Assembly: GCA_900539155.1 (NCBI GenBank)
Contig: UQBE01000029.1
Location: 1 to 27,020, forward strand
Length of the DNA stretch: 27,020 nt
Source of the DNA: an uncultured Porphyromonas sp.
GTDB taxonomy: Bacteria > Bacteroidota > Bacteroidia > Bacteroidales > Porphyromonadaceae
Reading direction: 5' to 3'
A program made the position numbers and the translations under genes. The notes beneath the pieces were generated by a model, which searched no databases, was not told where the DNA came from, and saw only the letters and a program-made list of their open reading frames with translations. Below, piece after piece: positions 16,001-24,968 of this stretch (position 1 is its first letter; every line of letters starts with the position of its first letter).

Positions 16001-17442
16001 TGTACAGCCATCTGGTCTCCGTCGAAGTCGGCGTTAAAAGCGGTACAAGCCAAGGGGTGTAGCTGGATAGCTTTACCCTCTATCATCTTGGGCTGGAAAG
16101 CCTGGATACCAAGACGGTGTAGCGTCGGAGCACGGTTGAGCAGTACGGGATGCCCCTTCATGACGTTCTCTAGAATCTCCCAGATGATGTTGTCACGACG
16201 GTCAACGATACGCTTGGCACTCTTGACGGTCTTGACGACACCTCTCTCGATGAGCTTGCGAATGATAAAGGGCTTGTAGAGCTCGGCTGCCATATCCTTG
16301 GGCAGACCGCACTCGTGCATCTGTAGCTCAGGACCGACAACGATGACGGAACGAGCGGAGTAGTCAACGCGCTTACCAAGGAGGTTCTGACGGAAGCGAC
16401 CAGGCTTACCCTTGAGACTGTCGGAGAGTGACTTGAGAGGACGGTTGTTTTCGCCCTTAAAAGCACTAGACTTACGCGAGTTATCAAGCAGTGAGTCGAC
16501 AGCCTCTTGTAGCATACGCTTCTCATTACGGATAATCACCTCGGGAACACTCTGGTCGAGGAGACGCTTGAGGCGGTTATTACGCAGGATGACACGACGG
16601 TACAGCTCGTTGAGGTCACTCGTAGCAAAACGTCCTCCATCGAGTGGTACTAGTGGACGCAGATCGGGCGGAATGACTGGCACGACCTTGAGAATCATCC
16701 ACTCGGGACGATTGATATCCTTAGATGCGCGGAAGGACTCGACGACGTTGAGACGCTTGAGCGCATCTAGACGACGCTGCTGTGAGGTCTCTGTCTGAGC
16801 CTTGTTGCGTAGCTCGTAGGAGAGACTGTCGAGGTCGAGCTGTGTGAGCATCTCATAGAGTGCCTCGGCGCCAATCTTTGCTACAAACTTGTCTGGGTCA
16901 CTATCGGGTAGCTCCCAATTGCCCGGATGGCTCTGGTCGAGCTGATCAAGAGCTGCCTGATACTCATCCTCAGTGAGGATATCGCCGACCTGTAGCTCGG
17001 AGACTCCGCTCTGCAAGACGATATACTTCTCATAGTAGATGATTGCCTCCAGATCCTTAGACTTTAGATTGAGCAGTGAGGCGAGCTTGTTAGGCAAGCT
17101 TCGGAAGTACCATATATGAGCGACAGGAACGGCTAGCTGTATGTGCCCCGTACGCTCACGACGTACTTTCTTTTCGGTCACCTCTACACCGCATCGGTCG
17201 CAGATGGTGCCACGAAAGCGGATACGCTTGAACTTACCACAGTTGCACTCGTAGTCCTTGACAGGGCCAAAGATACGCTCGCAAAAGAGTCCGTCACGTA
17301 CGGGTTTGTATGTCTTATAGTCAAGAGTATTCGGATTAGTAACCTCTCCATGCGACGCCGCTAGAATCTCCTCTGGTGATGCCAGTGAGAGCCTAATGGA
17401 TGAAAAGGTGGTCTTGCTCTTAGGGGCTGTCTTGTATGCCAT
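13093..17442 (-). CDS. rpoC: DNA-directed RNA polymerase subunit beta'
   Basis: This 1449-aa beta' subunit forms, with beta, the catalytic core of RNA polymerase. The N-terminal zinc ribbon is intact (CNCGKFK and CDRCGVEV: Cys66, Cys68, Cys81, Cys84). The catalytic NADFDGDQM is at residues 470-478, with Mg-binding Asp472, Asp474 and Asp476. The second zinc cluster (CEAKNGVCAKCYGRNL) and the GEPGTQLTLRTFHAGG trigger-loop region are present. Length fits Bacteroidota beta'. The C-terminal tail is acidic and Glu/Ala-rich. It starts 46 nt after rpoB ends and is followed by a terminator. The start ATG (MAYKTAPK) is typical for the phylum. Confidence 0.99.
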   Translation of the reverse strand: MAYKTAPKSKTTFSSIRLSLASPEEILAASHGEVTNPNTLDYKTYKPVRDGLFCERIFGPVKDYECNCGKFKRIRFRGTICDRCGVEVTEKKVRRERTGHIQLAVPVAHIWYFRSLPNKLASLLNLKSKDLEAIIYYEKYIVLQSGVSELQVGDILTEDEYQAALDQLDQSHPGNWELPDSDPDKFVAKIGAEALYEMLTQLDLDSLSYELRNKAQTETSQQRRLDALKRLNVVESFRASKDINRPEWMILKVVPVIPPDLRPLVPLDGGRFATSDLNELYRRVILRNNRLKRLLDQSVPEVIIRNEKRMLQEAVDSLLDNSRKSSAFKGENNRPLKSLSDSLKGKPGRFRQNLLGKRVDYSARSVIVVGPELQMHECGLPKDMAAELYKPFIIRKLIERGVVKTVKSAKRIVDRRDNIIWEILENVMKGHPVLLNRAPTLHRLGIQAFQPKMIEGKAIQLHPLACTAFNADFDGDQMAVHLPLGNEAILEAQLLMLASHNILNPANGAPITVPSQDMVLGLYYITKIRKDAKGSGHTFYGVQEAWIAYNEGKLDIHAPINVRIDNVLEDGQLVSKIIETSMGRIMVNENVPNEVGYINETLGKGALRSIISKVIKVCGFAETAKFLDKIKNLGYYMAFKGGLSFRLQDVVIPKDKERLVAEGNERVEEIFAQYNEGFITNTERYNQIIDTWSNVSNKITASLMRQLAQDDEGFNNIFMMMDSGARGSKEQIRQLAGIRGLMAKPQKSGSGGGQVIENPILSNFKEGLSVLEYFISSHGARKGLADTALKTADAGYLTRRLVDVSHDVVISEEDCGTLRGIEMSDVMKNSTVVATLGERILGRISVHDIKNPETGDYIVHAGDEIDEAAVAAITAAAIETVEVRSVLTCEAKNGVCAKCYGRNLATNKLVQRGEVVGVIAAQAIGEPGTQLTLRTFHAGGTASNQETDATVRARFSGTVEYSDIRYVDVERTARDGSAIQAHIVINRTAELRILDPKTGVVLQHELVPYASTIFFANGATVSKDDTLLNFDPHNTALVSEFTGRLHFENLVEKVTFEYETDESASHKEMVIIRKQGVKNNLIPTAQILDDNGNVLRSYNLPVGAHLVKEEGDMITQGDIVTKTPRAISGAGDITGGLPRVQELFEARNPSSPAVVAEIDGTVEFGGIKRGNQEISITSRLGEIKKYFVPLTKQILVQPGDYVRAGMPLSEGAITPADILAIKGPTAVQEYIVNEVQDVYRLQGVKINDKHFEVIVRQMMRKVQVIDPGDTLLMPQQIVDKNDATEENDKLWGMMVITDAGDSTTLQAGQIISSRKLRDENSSLKRRDLKPATAREAMPATTNQILQGITKAALQTRGFISAASFQETSKVLNDAAISGKEDKLEGIKENVICGHLIPAGTGLAEYDKLIVMSREEHDEIEAKSSETGSDAAYRAEKLEGEEAPETAPAR

Positions 17443-17488
17443 AACTTAAGTCTGACTATATATTATTGTGTAAGGAGTGGAGGTGGAA

Positions 17489-20400
17489 CTACTCAATGTG
17501 TACGCTGAGGGCTAGACCCTTGAGCTCGTTAAGTAGCACGTTGAGAGACTCTGGAAGACCAGGCGTAGGCATATTGTCACCTCGCACGATAGCCTCGTAT
17601 GCCTTAGAACGACCTACGACATCATCACTTTTGATCGTAAGAATCTCCTGTAGGACATGTGCCGCACCAAAGGCCTCGAGCGCCCATACCTCCATCTCTC
17701 CGAAGCGCTGACCTCCGAAGTTGGACTTACCTCCTAGAGGCTGCTGAGTAATTAGCGAGTACGGTCCTATGGAACGAGCGTGCATTTTGTCATCGACCAT
17801 ATGGCCCAGCTTGAGGAAGTAGGTAACTCCTACGGTAGCCTCTTGATCAAAAGGCTCTCCCGTTCCACCATCGTAGAGCTTCATCTGACCACCACGAGGT
17901 AGACCGGCCTTGTCAGTCCACTCATTGAGGTCATCGAGGGTGGCTCCATCAAAGATCGGCGTGGCAAACTTGACTCCTAACTTTTGTCCAGCCCAAGCTA
18001 GGACGGCCTCAAAGATCTGTCCGAGGTTCATACGAGAAGGCACTCCAAGCGGGTTAAGACAGATATCTACAGGCGTTCCGTCTGGCAAGTAAGGCATATC
18101 CTCACGACGTACAATCTTAGAGACGATACCCTTGTTACCATGTCGTCCAGCCATCTTATCGCCTACCTGAATTTTACGCTTCTTAGCGACTAGAATCTTT
18201 GCGGTTTGAACGATGCCTGAAGGCAACTCATCACCTAGGGTCTCATCAAGCTTGCGCCTATTGACGGTAGCGATGGTGAGCTTGTCCTTCTTAAGATAGT
18301 TTGCAACTGTTTGCTTAACAAGCAGGTTGGTATGCTCGTCTTTGGTCCAGTCAGACATTCTTAGGTCTCCATAGTCTAGCTCGAGAAGCATAGCCTTGGA
18401 GAAGCGTGTTCCTGCCTTGACCTTGACAACTCCGATGTAGTCAACGAAGTCAGTCGCTGTGGTCTTATGCTTCTTTAGTATAGTCTGTAACTTGGAGACG
18501 AGCTCCTCTTTGAGAGTAGCCCGTAGCTTGGAGAGCTCCTCCTCATAGCGCTGGTTAATCTTGCGTGTAGCTGCGATACCACCCTTTCGGTTAGCACGAG
18601 AGTACAGTTTGGTATCGATGACAACACCCTTGAGTGAAGGAGATGCTTTGAGAGAAGCATCCTTGACATCACCAGCTTTGTCGCCAAAGATGGCAAGCAG
18701 GAGCTTCTCCTCGGGGGTAGGATCAGACTCGCCCTTAGGTGTAATCTTACCTACTAGGATGTCGCCTGGTACAATGCGAGCACCGACACGAACGATACCG
18801 TTGGAATCTAGGTCCTTGGTCGCCTCTTCGCTGACGTTAGGGATGTCGGCAGTGAACTCCTCCATACCACGCTTAGTTTCACGGACATCTAGCGAGTACT
18901 CATCGACATGCACCGAAGTAAAGAGGTCCTCAGCAACAACGCGCTCGTTGAGTACGATAGCATCCTCGTAGTTGTACCCCTTCCAAGGCATGTAAGCGGC
19001 TAGAATATTGCGTCCGAGAGCTAGCTCGCCATCTTGTGTGGAGAAGCCCTCAGTGAGTATCTGACCTTTGGTAACTCGGTCGCCCTTATGACAGATAGGA
19101 CTTAGATCTATTGTTGTAGACTGATTGGTCTTGCGATACTTAGGTAGCTTGTAGGTAACCTCTGAGGGTTCAAAGCTGACTAGCTCCTCCTCCTCGGTGC
19201 GGTCATAGTCTACCACTATCTTAGTTGCATCGACATAGACGACAACACCATCGCCTGTAGCCTCAACTTGCGTGCGGGAGTCTGAGACGAGTCGACGCTC
19301 GATTCCCGTACCTACAATAGGTGCTTCAGGAGTCAAGAGCGGTACTGCCTGACGCATCATGTTTGATCCCATTAGCGCACGGTTAGCATCGTCGTGCTCG
19401 AGGAATGGAATGAGCGAAGCAGCTATCGAAGCAATCTGTGTCGGCGAGACATCCATGAGGTCTATCTCTCCTGGCTCTACAACGGGGAAGTCTGCTCCAT
19501 AACGTGCTTTGACACGAGAGCGTACGAAACAGCCATTGTCGTTCAGCGGGGCATTGCCCTGAGCTACGGTTTTATCCTCTTCGTCTTCAGCGGTAAAGTA
19601 AGCCAACTTGGCATCATCAAAATCGACTTGACCATTCTGGACATTACGATAAGGTGTCGTGATAAAGCCTAGCTCATTAATCTTGGCATAGACACAGAGG
19701 GAGGAGATTAGTCCAATGTTTGGTCCCTCTGGGGTTTCGATAGGACAGAGACGACCATAGTGTGTGTAGTGTACGTCTCGCACCTCAAAGCCTGCTCGAT
19801 CTCGTGTTAGACCTCCTGGGCCAAGAGCCGAAAGACGACGCTTGTGCGTAATCTCAGAGAGTGGATTCTGCTGATCCATAAACTGAGAGAGTGCATTGGT
19901 CCCAAAGAAGCTGTTGACGACCGAAGCGATAGTCTTCGAGTTGACAAGGTCAACGGGCGTAAAGACTTCGCTGTCACGAACGTTCATACGTTCCTTGACA
20001 GTACGAGCCATACGGCTTAGACCTATGCTAAATTGATTATATAACTGCTCGCCGACCGTTCTGACACGACGGTTGGAAAGGTGGTCGATATCATCCACAG
20101 GAGCCTTGCCATTAACCAACTTGATGAGGTGACGAATGATGGCAACAATGTCCTCAGAAGTAAGAATCTTGATACTAGGATCAATGTTTAATCCGAGCTT
20201 ACTATTAATCTTATAGCGCCCTACATCCCCCAGGTCATAGCGTTTATCTGAGAAGAAGATGTTGTTGAAAATCTCCTTAGCGCTCTGATCATCAGGTGGC
20301 GTAGAATTGCGCAGTAGGTTATAGATAAAGTTGTAAGCAGCCTGCTCAGAGTTAGCAGAGTCTCGTTTGAGTGTGTTGAAGATAATCGAGTAGTCCATAA

Positions 20401-21331
20401 CCTCCTCGTCAGTGGAGTCCTGATCAGACATCGCTAAGTCGCGACGTAACAGGATGGTCTCGATACCATTCTCTAGTATTACCTGAGCACTCTCTTCGTC
20501 TAAGATGGCGTTCTGCTCGAGGAGCGTATTGTATCTTGCGAAAGTCTCTGTCTCTCCAGTCTCCTCCTCACTTTCCTCATCATAATACTTGAGTATTACA
20601 GCAGCAGCCAACTGGCGTCCATAATTGGCTTGGAGAGACTCTAGAGTTACAGGAATTTCCTCGGCAATGCCAAAGAGGTCAAGGATATCTTTGTCCGTCT
20701 CATAGCCGATAGCACGTAGCAAGGTCGTGATAGGAAGTTTTTTCTTTCGGTCTATGTAGGCGTAGAGTTCATTGTTTGTATCGGTAGCAAACTCAATCCA
20801 TGAACCTTTGAACGGAATAATACGAGCAGAGTAAAGTCGCGTTCCGTTGTTATGTAAACTGGATCCAAAGAAGACGCCAGGAGAGCGGTGAAGCTGTGAT
20901 ACGACTACTCTCTCGGCTCCATTGATGACAAACGTTCCCGCAGGAGTCATGTAAGGAATAGAGCCTAAGTAGACGTCTTGTACAGTAGACTCAAAGTCTT
21001 CGTGCTCAGGGTCTTCGCAGGTCAGCTTCAGCTTGGCTCTAAGAGGGACGCTATAGGTAAGACCTCGACGAAGGCACTCTTCGATGGAATACTTGGGAGG
21101 GTCAACGAAGTAGTCTTCGAATAAGAGCTTGAAGTTGTTGCGTGTATCTTCGATGGGGAAGTTCTCAGAGAAGACTTTAAACAATCCCTCTTTCTTTCGA
21201 CTCTCAGCGGGTGTATCGAGTTGAAAGAAATCTTGAAAAGACTTGAGCTGCACCTCCAAGAAGTCGGGATACTCCATCGGATGAGCAATAGATGCAAAGC
21301 TCTTTCTAGTATTAGTTGGTTTGGATGCCAT
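17489..21331 (-). CDS. rpoB: DNA-directed RNA polymerase subunit beta
   Basis: This 1280-aa beta subunit begins MASKPTNTRKSFASI. The frame is open 26 codons further upstream, but those residues do not look like family sequence, so I chose the ATG at 21331. The rifampicin-resistance region near residues 480-505 reads LSQFMDQQNPLSEITHKRR followed by LSALGPGG; positions equivalent to E. coli Asp516, His526 and Ser531 are the sensitive-type residues. Other signatures include RDVHYTHYGRLCPIETPEGP and the C-terminal FGEMEVWALEAFGA clamp segment. A 505-nt leader separates it from rplL, and rpoC follows 46 nt downstream. Confidence 0.99.
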   Translation of the reverse strand: MASKPTNTRKSFASIAHPMEYPDFLEVQLKSFQDFFQLDTPAESRKKEGLFKVFSENFPIEDTRNNFKLLFEDYFVDPPKYSIEECLRRGLTYSVPLRAKLKLTCEDPEHEDFESTVQDVYLGSIPYMTPAGTFVINGAERVVVSQLHRSPGVFFGSSLHNNGTRLYSARIIPFKGSWIEFATDTNNELYAYIDRKKKLPITTLLRAIGYETDKDILDLFGIAEEIPVTLESLQANYGRQLAAAVILKYYDEESEEETGETETFARYNTLLEQNAILDEESAQVILENGIETILLRRDLAMSDQDSTDEEVMDYSIIFNTLKRDSANSEQAAYNFIYNLLRNSTPPDDQSAKEIFNNIFFSDKRYDLGDVGRYKINSKLGLNIDPSIKILTSEDIVAIIRHLIKLVNGKAPVDDIDHLSNRRVRTVGEQLYNQFSIGLSRMARTVKERMNVRDSEVFTPVDLVNSKTIASVVNSFFGTNALSQFMDQQNPLSEITHKRRLSALGPGGLTRDRAGFEVRDVHYTHYGRLCPIETPEGPNIGLISSLCVYAKINELGFITTPYRNVQNGQVDFDDAKLAYFTAEDEEDKTVAQGNAPLNDNGCFVRSRVKARYGADFPVVEPGEIDLMDVSPTQIASIAASLIPFLEHDDANRALMGSNMMRQAVPLLTPEAPIVGTGIERRLVSDSRTQVEATGDGVVVYVDATKIVVDYDRTEEEELVSFEPSEVTYKLPKYRKTNQSTTIDLSPICHKGDRVTKGQILTEGFSTQDGELALGRNILAAYMPWKGYNYEDAIVLNERVVAEDLFTSVHVDEYSLDVRETKRGMEEFTADIPNVSEEATKDLDSNGIVRVGARIVPGDILVGKITPKGESDPTPEEKLLLAIFGDKAGDVKDASLKASPSLKGVVIDTKLYSRANRKGGIAATRKINQRYEEELSKLRATLKEELVSKLQTILKKHKTTATDFVDYIGVVKVKAGTRFSKAMLLELDYGDLRMSDWTKDEHTNLLVKQTVANYLKKDKLTIATVNRRKLDETLGDELPSGIVQTAKILVAKKRKIQVGDKMAGRHGNKGIVSKIVRREDMPYLPDGTPVDICLNPLGVPSRMNLGQIFEAVLAWAGQKLGVKFATPIFDGATLDDLNEWTDKAGLPRGGQMKLYDGGTGEPFDQEATVGVTYFLKLGHMVDDKMHARSIGPYSLITQQPLGGKSNFGGQRFGEMEVWALEAFGAAHVLQEILTIKSDDVVGRSKAYEAIVRGDNMPTPGLPESLNVLLNELKGLALSVHIE

Positions 21332-21836
21332 CGTATGCTTCAGAGAGAAATGGTAAATGAAGGAGAGAGGGCTACTCTCTGTATTGAGAGAGGAGAATGA
21401 GTGAGACACACTACAGAGAGTTGTGTCACAACTCGTAAAGAGGGAAGGGTGTGATGCTAGGACTTTAGAGCTACCGCACTACTGTACAGCAACTCGCGCC
21501 AAGCAAATTCTCATGTTAGATTGACTCGCTGTAATCTACACTAGACTGAGGACGCTCTCTAGAAACTGCTCACCACGCAGATTTACCTACGTCGCTTACA
21601 GCTTATATGATAGCTCACACGAAAGAATGAGGCTAGCCTCTTTTCATTAGCACATCCTCGGCTCCTTAGCCTAGTTCAATATAATGAGGCTCCACACACC
21701 AGTATTAGATAGAGAGACTATTGGTGTAGGATTGCTAGGTAGGAGCAAAAGATGCGAAAAGGCTAAGAACTCCCCCAGGAGTTTCGAGGGGGAATCCTTA
21801 ACCAATACGACCTGTGTCAGACAGGTGTCAAAAGGT
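21332..21836 (-). promoter_or_regulatory. long rplL-rpoB leader with hairpins (possible attenuator)
   Basis: There is no gene in these 505 nt. On the minus strand, after the rplL stop, come a small stem (ACCTGT/ACAGGT, 21810-21826) and then a hairpin of AACTCC and GGGAGTT type (about 21765-21797) followed by CTTAGCCTTTT, which resembles a weak terminator. Nearer rpoB are GAGTTGTG/CACAACTC (21418-21434) and CTCTCT/AGAGAG (21375-21392). No TAnnTTTG box was found, so rpoB is probably read through from upstream, perhaps with attenuation as known between rplL and rpoB in E. coli. Confidence 0.45.
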
Positions 21837-22211
21837 TTACTTTAGTTCAACCTCAGCACCAGCCTCCTCAAGTGCAGCCTTGAGAGCCTCAGCCGTAGCC
21901 TTGTCGACACCCTCCTTGATGTTCGTAGGAGCAGCGTCGACTAGCTCCTTAGCCTCCTTGAGGCCAAGACCAGCGTGCTCCTTAACAGCCTTAACGACTG
22001 CAAGCTTAGCAGCACCAAAACTCTTGAGTACAACGTCAAAAGAGGACTTCTCCTCAGCCTCTGCTGCAGCACCAGCCACAGGGCCAGCTACAGCAACTGC
22101 TGCAGCTGCAGGCTCGATACCGTACTCCTCCTTGAGGAGCTCCTTGAGCTCGCTTACTTCTTTTACCGTGAGATTAACAAGAGTCTCTGCAATAGCCTTT
22201 ATATCTGCCAT
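21837..22211 (-). CDS. rplL: 50S ribosomal protein L7/L12
   Basis: This 124-aa acidic protein forms the ribosomal stalk that recruits translation factors. Three parts are seen: an N-terminal dimerisation helix region (to about residue 34), an Ala/Gly-rich hinge (about 34-55), and the globular C-terminal domain with FDVVLKSFGAAKLAVVKAVKE and GLGLKEAKELVDAAP. Length is standard. It follows rplJ by 48 nt, and both proteins assemble into the L10-(L12)n stalk complex. Confidence 0.98.
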   Translation of the reverse strand: MADIKAIAETLVNLTVKEVSELKELLKEEYGIEPAAAAVAVAGPVAGAAAEAEEKSSFDVVLKSFGAAKLAVVKAVKEHAGLGLKEAKELVDAAPTNIKEGVDKATAEALKAALEEAGAEVELK

Positions 22212-22259
22212 ATCTGTATTGATGTTTTGTTTGTTTCTTAATGAAGTGAATCCTTAGAT

Positions 22260-22790
22260 TTATTGCCTCTCGGCCAGGGTATCTAAGACCCCATGAATTG
22301 TGCCAGCAGCTGAATCGAGCTGTCCGAGTACACCCTGTATTGGGCCCTCGAGCATAGCCACGATATCTGCGATGAGCTCCTCACGACTCTTGATGTTGAC
22401 GAGAGCCTCGAGTTGGTCAGCTCCGATGTAAAAGCCCTCCTGGACGTAAGCAGCCTTGAGGTCAGGACGTCCAAGTTCTTTATTGTCAGAGCGAAAAGCC
22501 TTAATAGCCTTGGCGGGAGCATTAGCTACCTCTGAGAACATAACGGCCGTATTCCCCTTGAGAGACTCATAGAGCTCTGCAAAGTCGATAGACTCGACCT
22601 CGCTAAGGGCGCGACGCATCAGAGTGTTCTTAACTACAACCAGTTTGACGCCACTCTTATTGCATAGACGGCGTAGCTCGCTCGTCTTCTCTGCATTGAG
22701 TGCCTCAATGTTGGTTAGATAGAAATTTGGGTAGCTCTCTATATAAGTGCGCAACTGCTCAATGACAGTTGTTTTCGTTTCCTTTTTCAT
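22260..22790 (-). CDS. rplJ: 50S ribosomal protein L10
   Basis: This 176-aa stalk base protein anchors L7/L12 dimers to 23S rRNA near L11. The N-terminus (MKKETKTTVIEQLRTYI) and the NTLMRRAL segment are typical of L10, and the C-terminal helical part that binds L12 is present. Only 27 nt separate it from rplA, leaving little room for the separate L10-leader structure known upstream of rplJ in other bacteria. Confidence 0.97.
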   Translation of the reverse strand: MKKETKTTVIEQLRTYIESYPNFYLTNIEALNAEKTSELRRLCNKSGVKLVVVKNTLMRRALSEVESIDFAELYESLKGNTAVMFSEVANAPAKAIKAFRSDNKELGRPDLKAAYVQEGFYIGADQLEALVNIKSREELIADIVAMLEGPIQGVLGQLDSAAGTIHGVLDTLAERQ

Positions 22791-22817
22791 AGAATTGTGT
22801 TCCTTGTTTGTGAGACC

Positions 22818-23519
22818 TTATTCTACGGATACGACGGACTTAGGATCAATCTTAATCCCTGCACTCATTGTCGTAGAGAGGTAAATGCTCTTGAGGTATG
22901 CACCCTTGGCAGCCGTAGGTTTAAGTCGTACCACCGTATCGATGAACTCCTTAGCATTTTCCTTAATCTGCTTAGGGTCAAAAGAGATTTTACCCACAGA
23001 GGTGTGGATGATACCACTTTTGTCGACCTTAAAGTCGATTTTACCAGCCTTAACCTCCTTGATAGCAGCACCGATTTCGTTAGTTACGGTACCGCTCTTA
23101 GGATTAGGCATCAAGCCACGAGGTCCTAGTACACGACCTAGAGCTCCGATTTTACCCATGACACTAGGCATGGTGATGATGACATCAATATCGGTCCATC
23201 CAGACTTAATCTTATTGATGTACTCATCAAGACCCACATAGTCGGCACCAGCCTCTTGAGCCTCAGCCTCTTTATCAGGGGTGCAGAGTGCTAGGACACG
23301 GACCTCCTTACCGATACCATGAGGCAGTGAGACGGTGCCACGCACCATCTGATTAGCCTTGCGAGGATCGACACCCAGACGAATGTCTATGTCTACAGAA
23401 GCATCAAACTTAGTAAAGGTAATCTCCTTCAATAACTTAGAAGCCTCATCTAGTGAATAGGACTTGCCTGCTTCGACCTTACTCGCTGCTATCTTCTGAT
23501 TCTTTGTTAGTTTACTCAT
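22818..23519 (-). CDS. rplA: 50S ribosomal protein L1
   Basis: This 233-aa protein of the L1 stalk binds 23S rRNA and helps release deacylated tRNA. Signatures include RGTVSLPHGIGKEVRVL and the conserved segment GRVLGPRGLMPNPKSGTV. Length is normal. It lies 15 nt after rplK, the classical pair in which L1 represses its own mRNA in other bacteria. Confidence 0.98.
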   Translation of the reverse strand: MSKLTKNQKIAASKVEAGKSYSLDEASKLLKEITFTKFDASVDIDIRLGVDPRKANQMVRGTVSLPHGIGKEVRVLALCTPDKEAEAQEAGADYVGLDEYINKIKSGWTDIDVIITMPSVMGKIGALGRVLGPRGLMPNPKSGTVTNEIGAAIKEVKAGKIDFKVDKSGIIHTSVGKISFDPKQIKENAKEFIDTVVRLKPTAAKGAYLKSIYLSTTMSAGIKIDPKSVVSVE

Positions 23520-23534
23520 TTCAGTTGATTGCGA

Positions 23535-23978
23535 TTAGAGATTCTCAGGTTTAGTACCCGTCACACTAATCCCCATACTACGAGCTGTACCAGCGACCAT
23601 TTTCATAGCCGACTCGACAGCAAAGCAGTTGAGGTCAGACATCTTATCTTCTGCTATAGTACGTACTTGATCCCAAGTGACTTTAGCAACTTTGATTCGG
23701 TTGGGTTCAGCTGAGCCACCCTTTGCTTTGCTAGCCTCTAGTAGCTGCACAGCCACAGGAGGTGTCTTTACAATAAAGTCAAAGGACTTGTCAGCATAGT
23801 AGGTTATCACAACTGGCAATACCTTACCAGCGCGATCCTGAGTCCTGGCATTAAATTGCTTACAAAACTCCATAATGTTGATCCCCTTAGCACCAAGTGC
23901 TGGACCTACAGGAGGCGAGGGGTTAGCGGCCCCTCCTTTGATTTGCAGCTTAAGCTGCCCTGCAACTTCTTTTGCCAT
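23535..23978 (-). CDS. rplK: 50S ribosomal protein L11
   Basis: This 147-aa protein of the GTPase-associated centre is the target region of thiopeptide antibiotics. The N-terminal PSPPVGPALGAKGINIMEFC motif is complete, and the C-terminal RNA-binding domain ends with the ARSMGISV segment. It follows nusG after a 191-nt spacer that carries a small hairpin (GAGTT/AACTC, 24108-24122) similar to one in the rpoB leader. Confidence 0.98.
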   Translation of the reverse strand: MAKEVAGQLKLQIKGGAANPSPPVGPALGAKGINIMEFCKQFNARTQDRAGKVLPVVITYYADKSFDFIVKTPPVAVQLLEASKAKGGSAEPNRIKVAKVTWDQVRTIAEDKMSDLNCFAVESAMKMVAGTARSMGISVTGTKPENL

Positions 23979-24169
23979 TTCGTTATTCGATTATATTAAA
24001 ACAGATACACATAAAGGTCATCACTGCGTCCTTAAGAGTCGTAGTCTCGTGGAGTAAGATAAGTGGTCTTATGATTGGAAGCTAGACCATTTGTCTCAAG
24101 ACCGTGAGAGTTAGCACAACTCCTAATGCGAGCGACTATGAGTCGGTATGCTCAATCCGTAACAATCTC

Positions 24170-24733
24170 CTATTCCTTCTCGACCTGTGTGTAATCAAGC
24201 TCCAGTGGAGTCCTCCTTCCGAAGATCTTCACCATCACCTTGAGCTTTCTCTTATCACTCTTGACCTCATCAATTGTCGCTGAGAACTCTGAGAACGGAC
24301 CATCTATGATCCGTACAGAATCTCCGACACTATACTCAACATCAAAGCGTCCCTCGCCCTCGGCATCCTGGTCTACTTGTCCTAGGAGTGCCTGCACCTC
24401 TTGAGTGCGTAGCGGCTCGGGCTCTAGCTGTCCATCTGTCGTACGAGAGGTCAAAAAACCTATCACATTAGGTAGTGTACTAAGCGTGTGCTCCGTGTCT
24501 CCGACGAGAGCTGCCTCGACAAGCACATAGCCTGGCATGTAGGGGTGCTCTTTGACCACTATCTTACCATTGCGCTGAGAGGTCACCTTCTCCATTGGGA
24601 CTAGGACACGACGTACGTAAGAGCCTAATGTGCCATTGGACTTAGCCACTTCTATATACTCACAGACTTTCTTTTCCTGTCCACTGAGGACACGAAGTAC
24701 GTAAAATCTCATGGGTTGTGAATCTTGACTCAT
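24170..24733 (-). CDS. nusG: transcription elongation/antitermination factor NusG
   Basis: This 187-aa protein binds the beta' clamp helices and couples transcription to Rho or ribosomes. The N-terminal NGN domain (FYVLRVLSGQEKKVCEYI, then MPGYVLVE at 66-73) and the C-terminal KOW domain (YSVGDSVRIIDGPFSEF, residues 134-150) are both present. It is close to the usual length. A 235-nt non-coding spacer separates it from secE, longer than in many bacteria, and no promoter box of the TAnnTTTG type was found there. Confidence 0.96.
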   Translation of the reverse strand: MSQDSQPMRFYVLRVLSGQEKKVCEYIEVAKSNGTLGSYVRRVLVPMEKVTSQRNGKIVVKEHPYMPGYVLVEAALVGDTEHTLSTLPNVIGFLTSRTTDGQLEPEPLRTQEVQALLGQVDQDAEGEGRFDVEYSVGDSVRIIDGPFSEFSATIDEVKSDKRKLKVMVKIFGRRTPLELDYTQVEKE

Positions 24734-24968
24734 GTCTTTTCTTTAGATTAGATTCGTGATATAGAATACGGCTGTCCGTTTATTACTACCGAAGCCTAAT
24801 AACAAGAAGTCTGATCGGGGAGGTTACTAGGAGATATTCCTCTGAGGGAAACTCTCTCTTCCTAAACCCGTCGACTCTTCTTGCAGCGCCGATGGTCTTC
24901 TCCCCAGAGCCTATCTTCTTGTAAGGCTTATATAATGTATCAATGCTCTACACGGCTTGACGCTTGAT

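Noticed and set aside
15772..16798. Several plus-strand open frames opposite rpoC (and similar ones opposite rpoB, tuf and the envelope genes)
   Set aside because: They are antisense shadows of strongly conserved genes, with no family resemblance of their own.
21332..21409. 26-residue N-terminal extension of RpoB
   Set aside because: MASKPTNTRKSF is the likely start for this phylum, and the upstream codons include hairpin sequence and are low in information.
22791..22817. L10 leader regulatory RNA upstream of rplJ
   Set aside because: Only 27 nt lie between rplA and rplJ, too short for the known leader.
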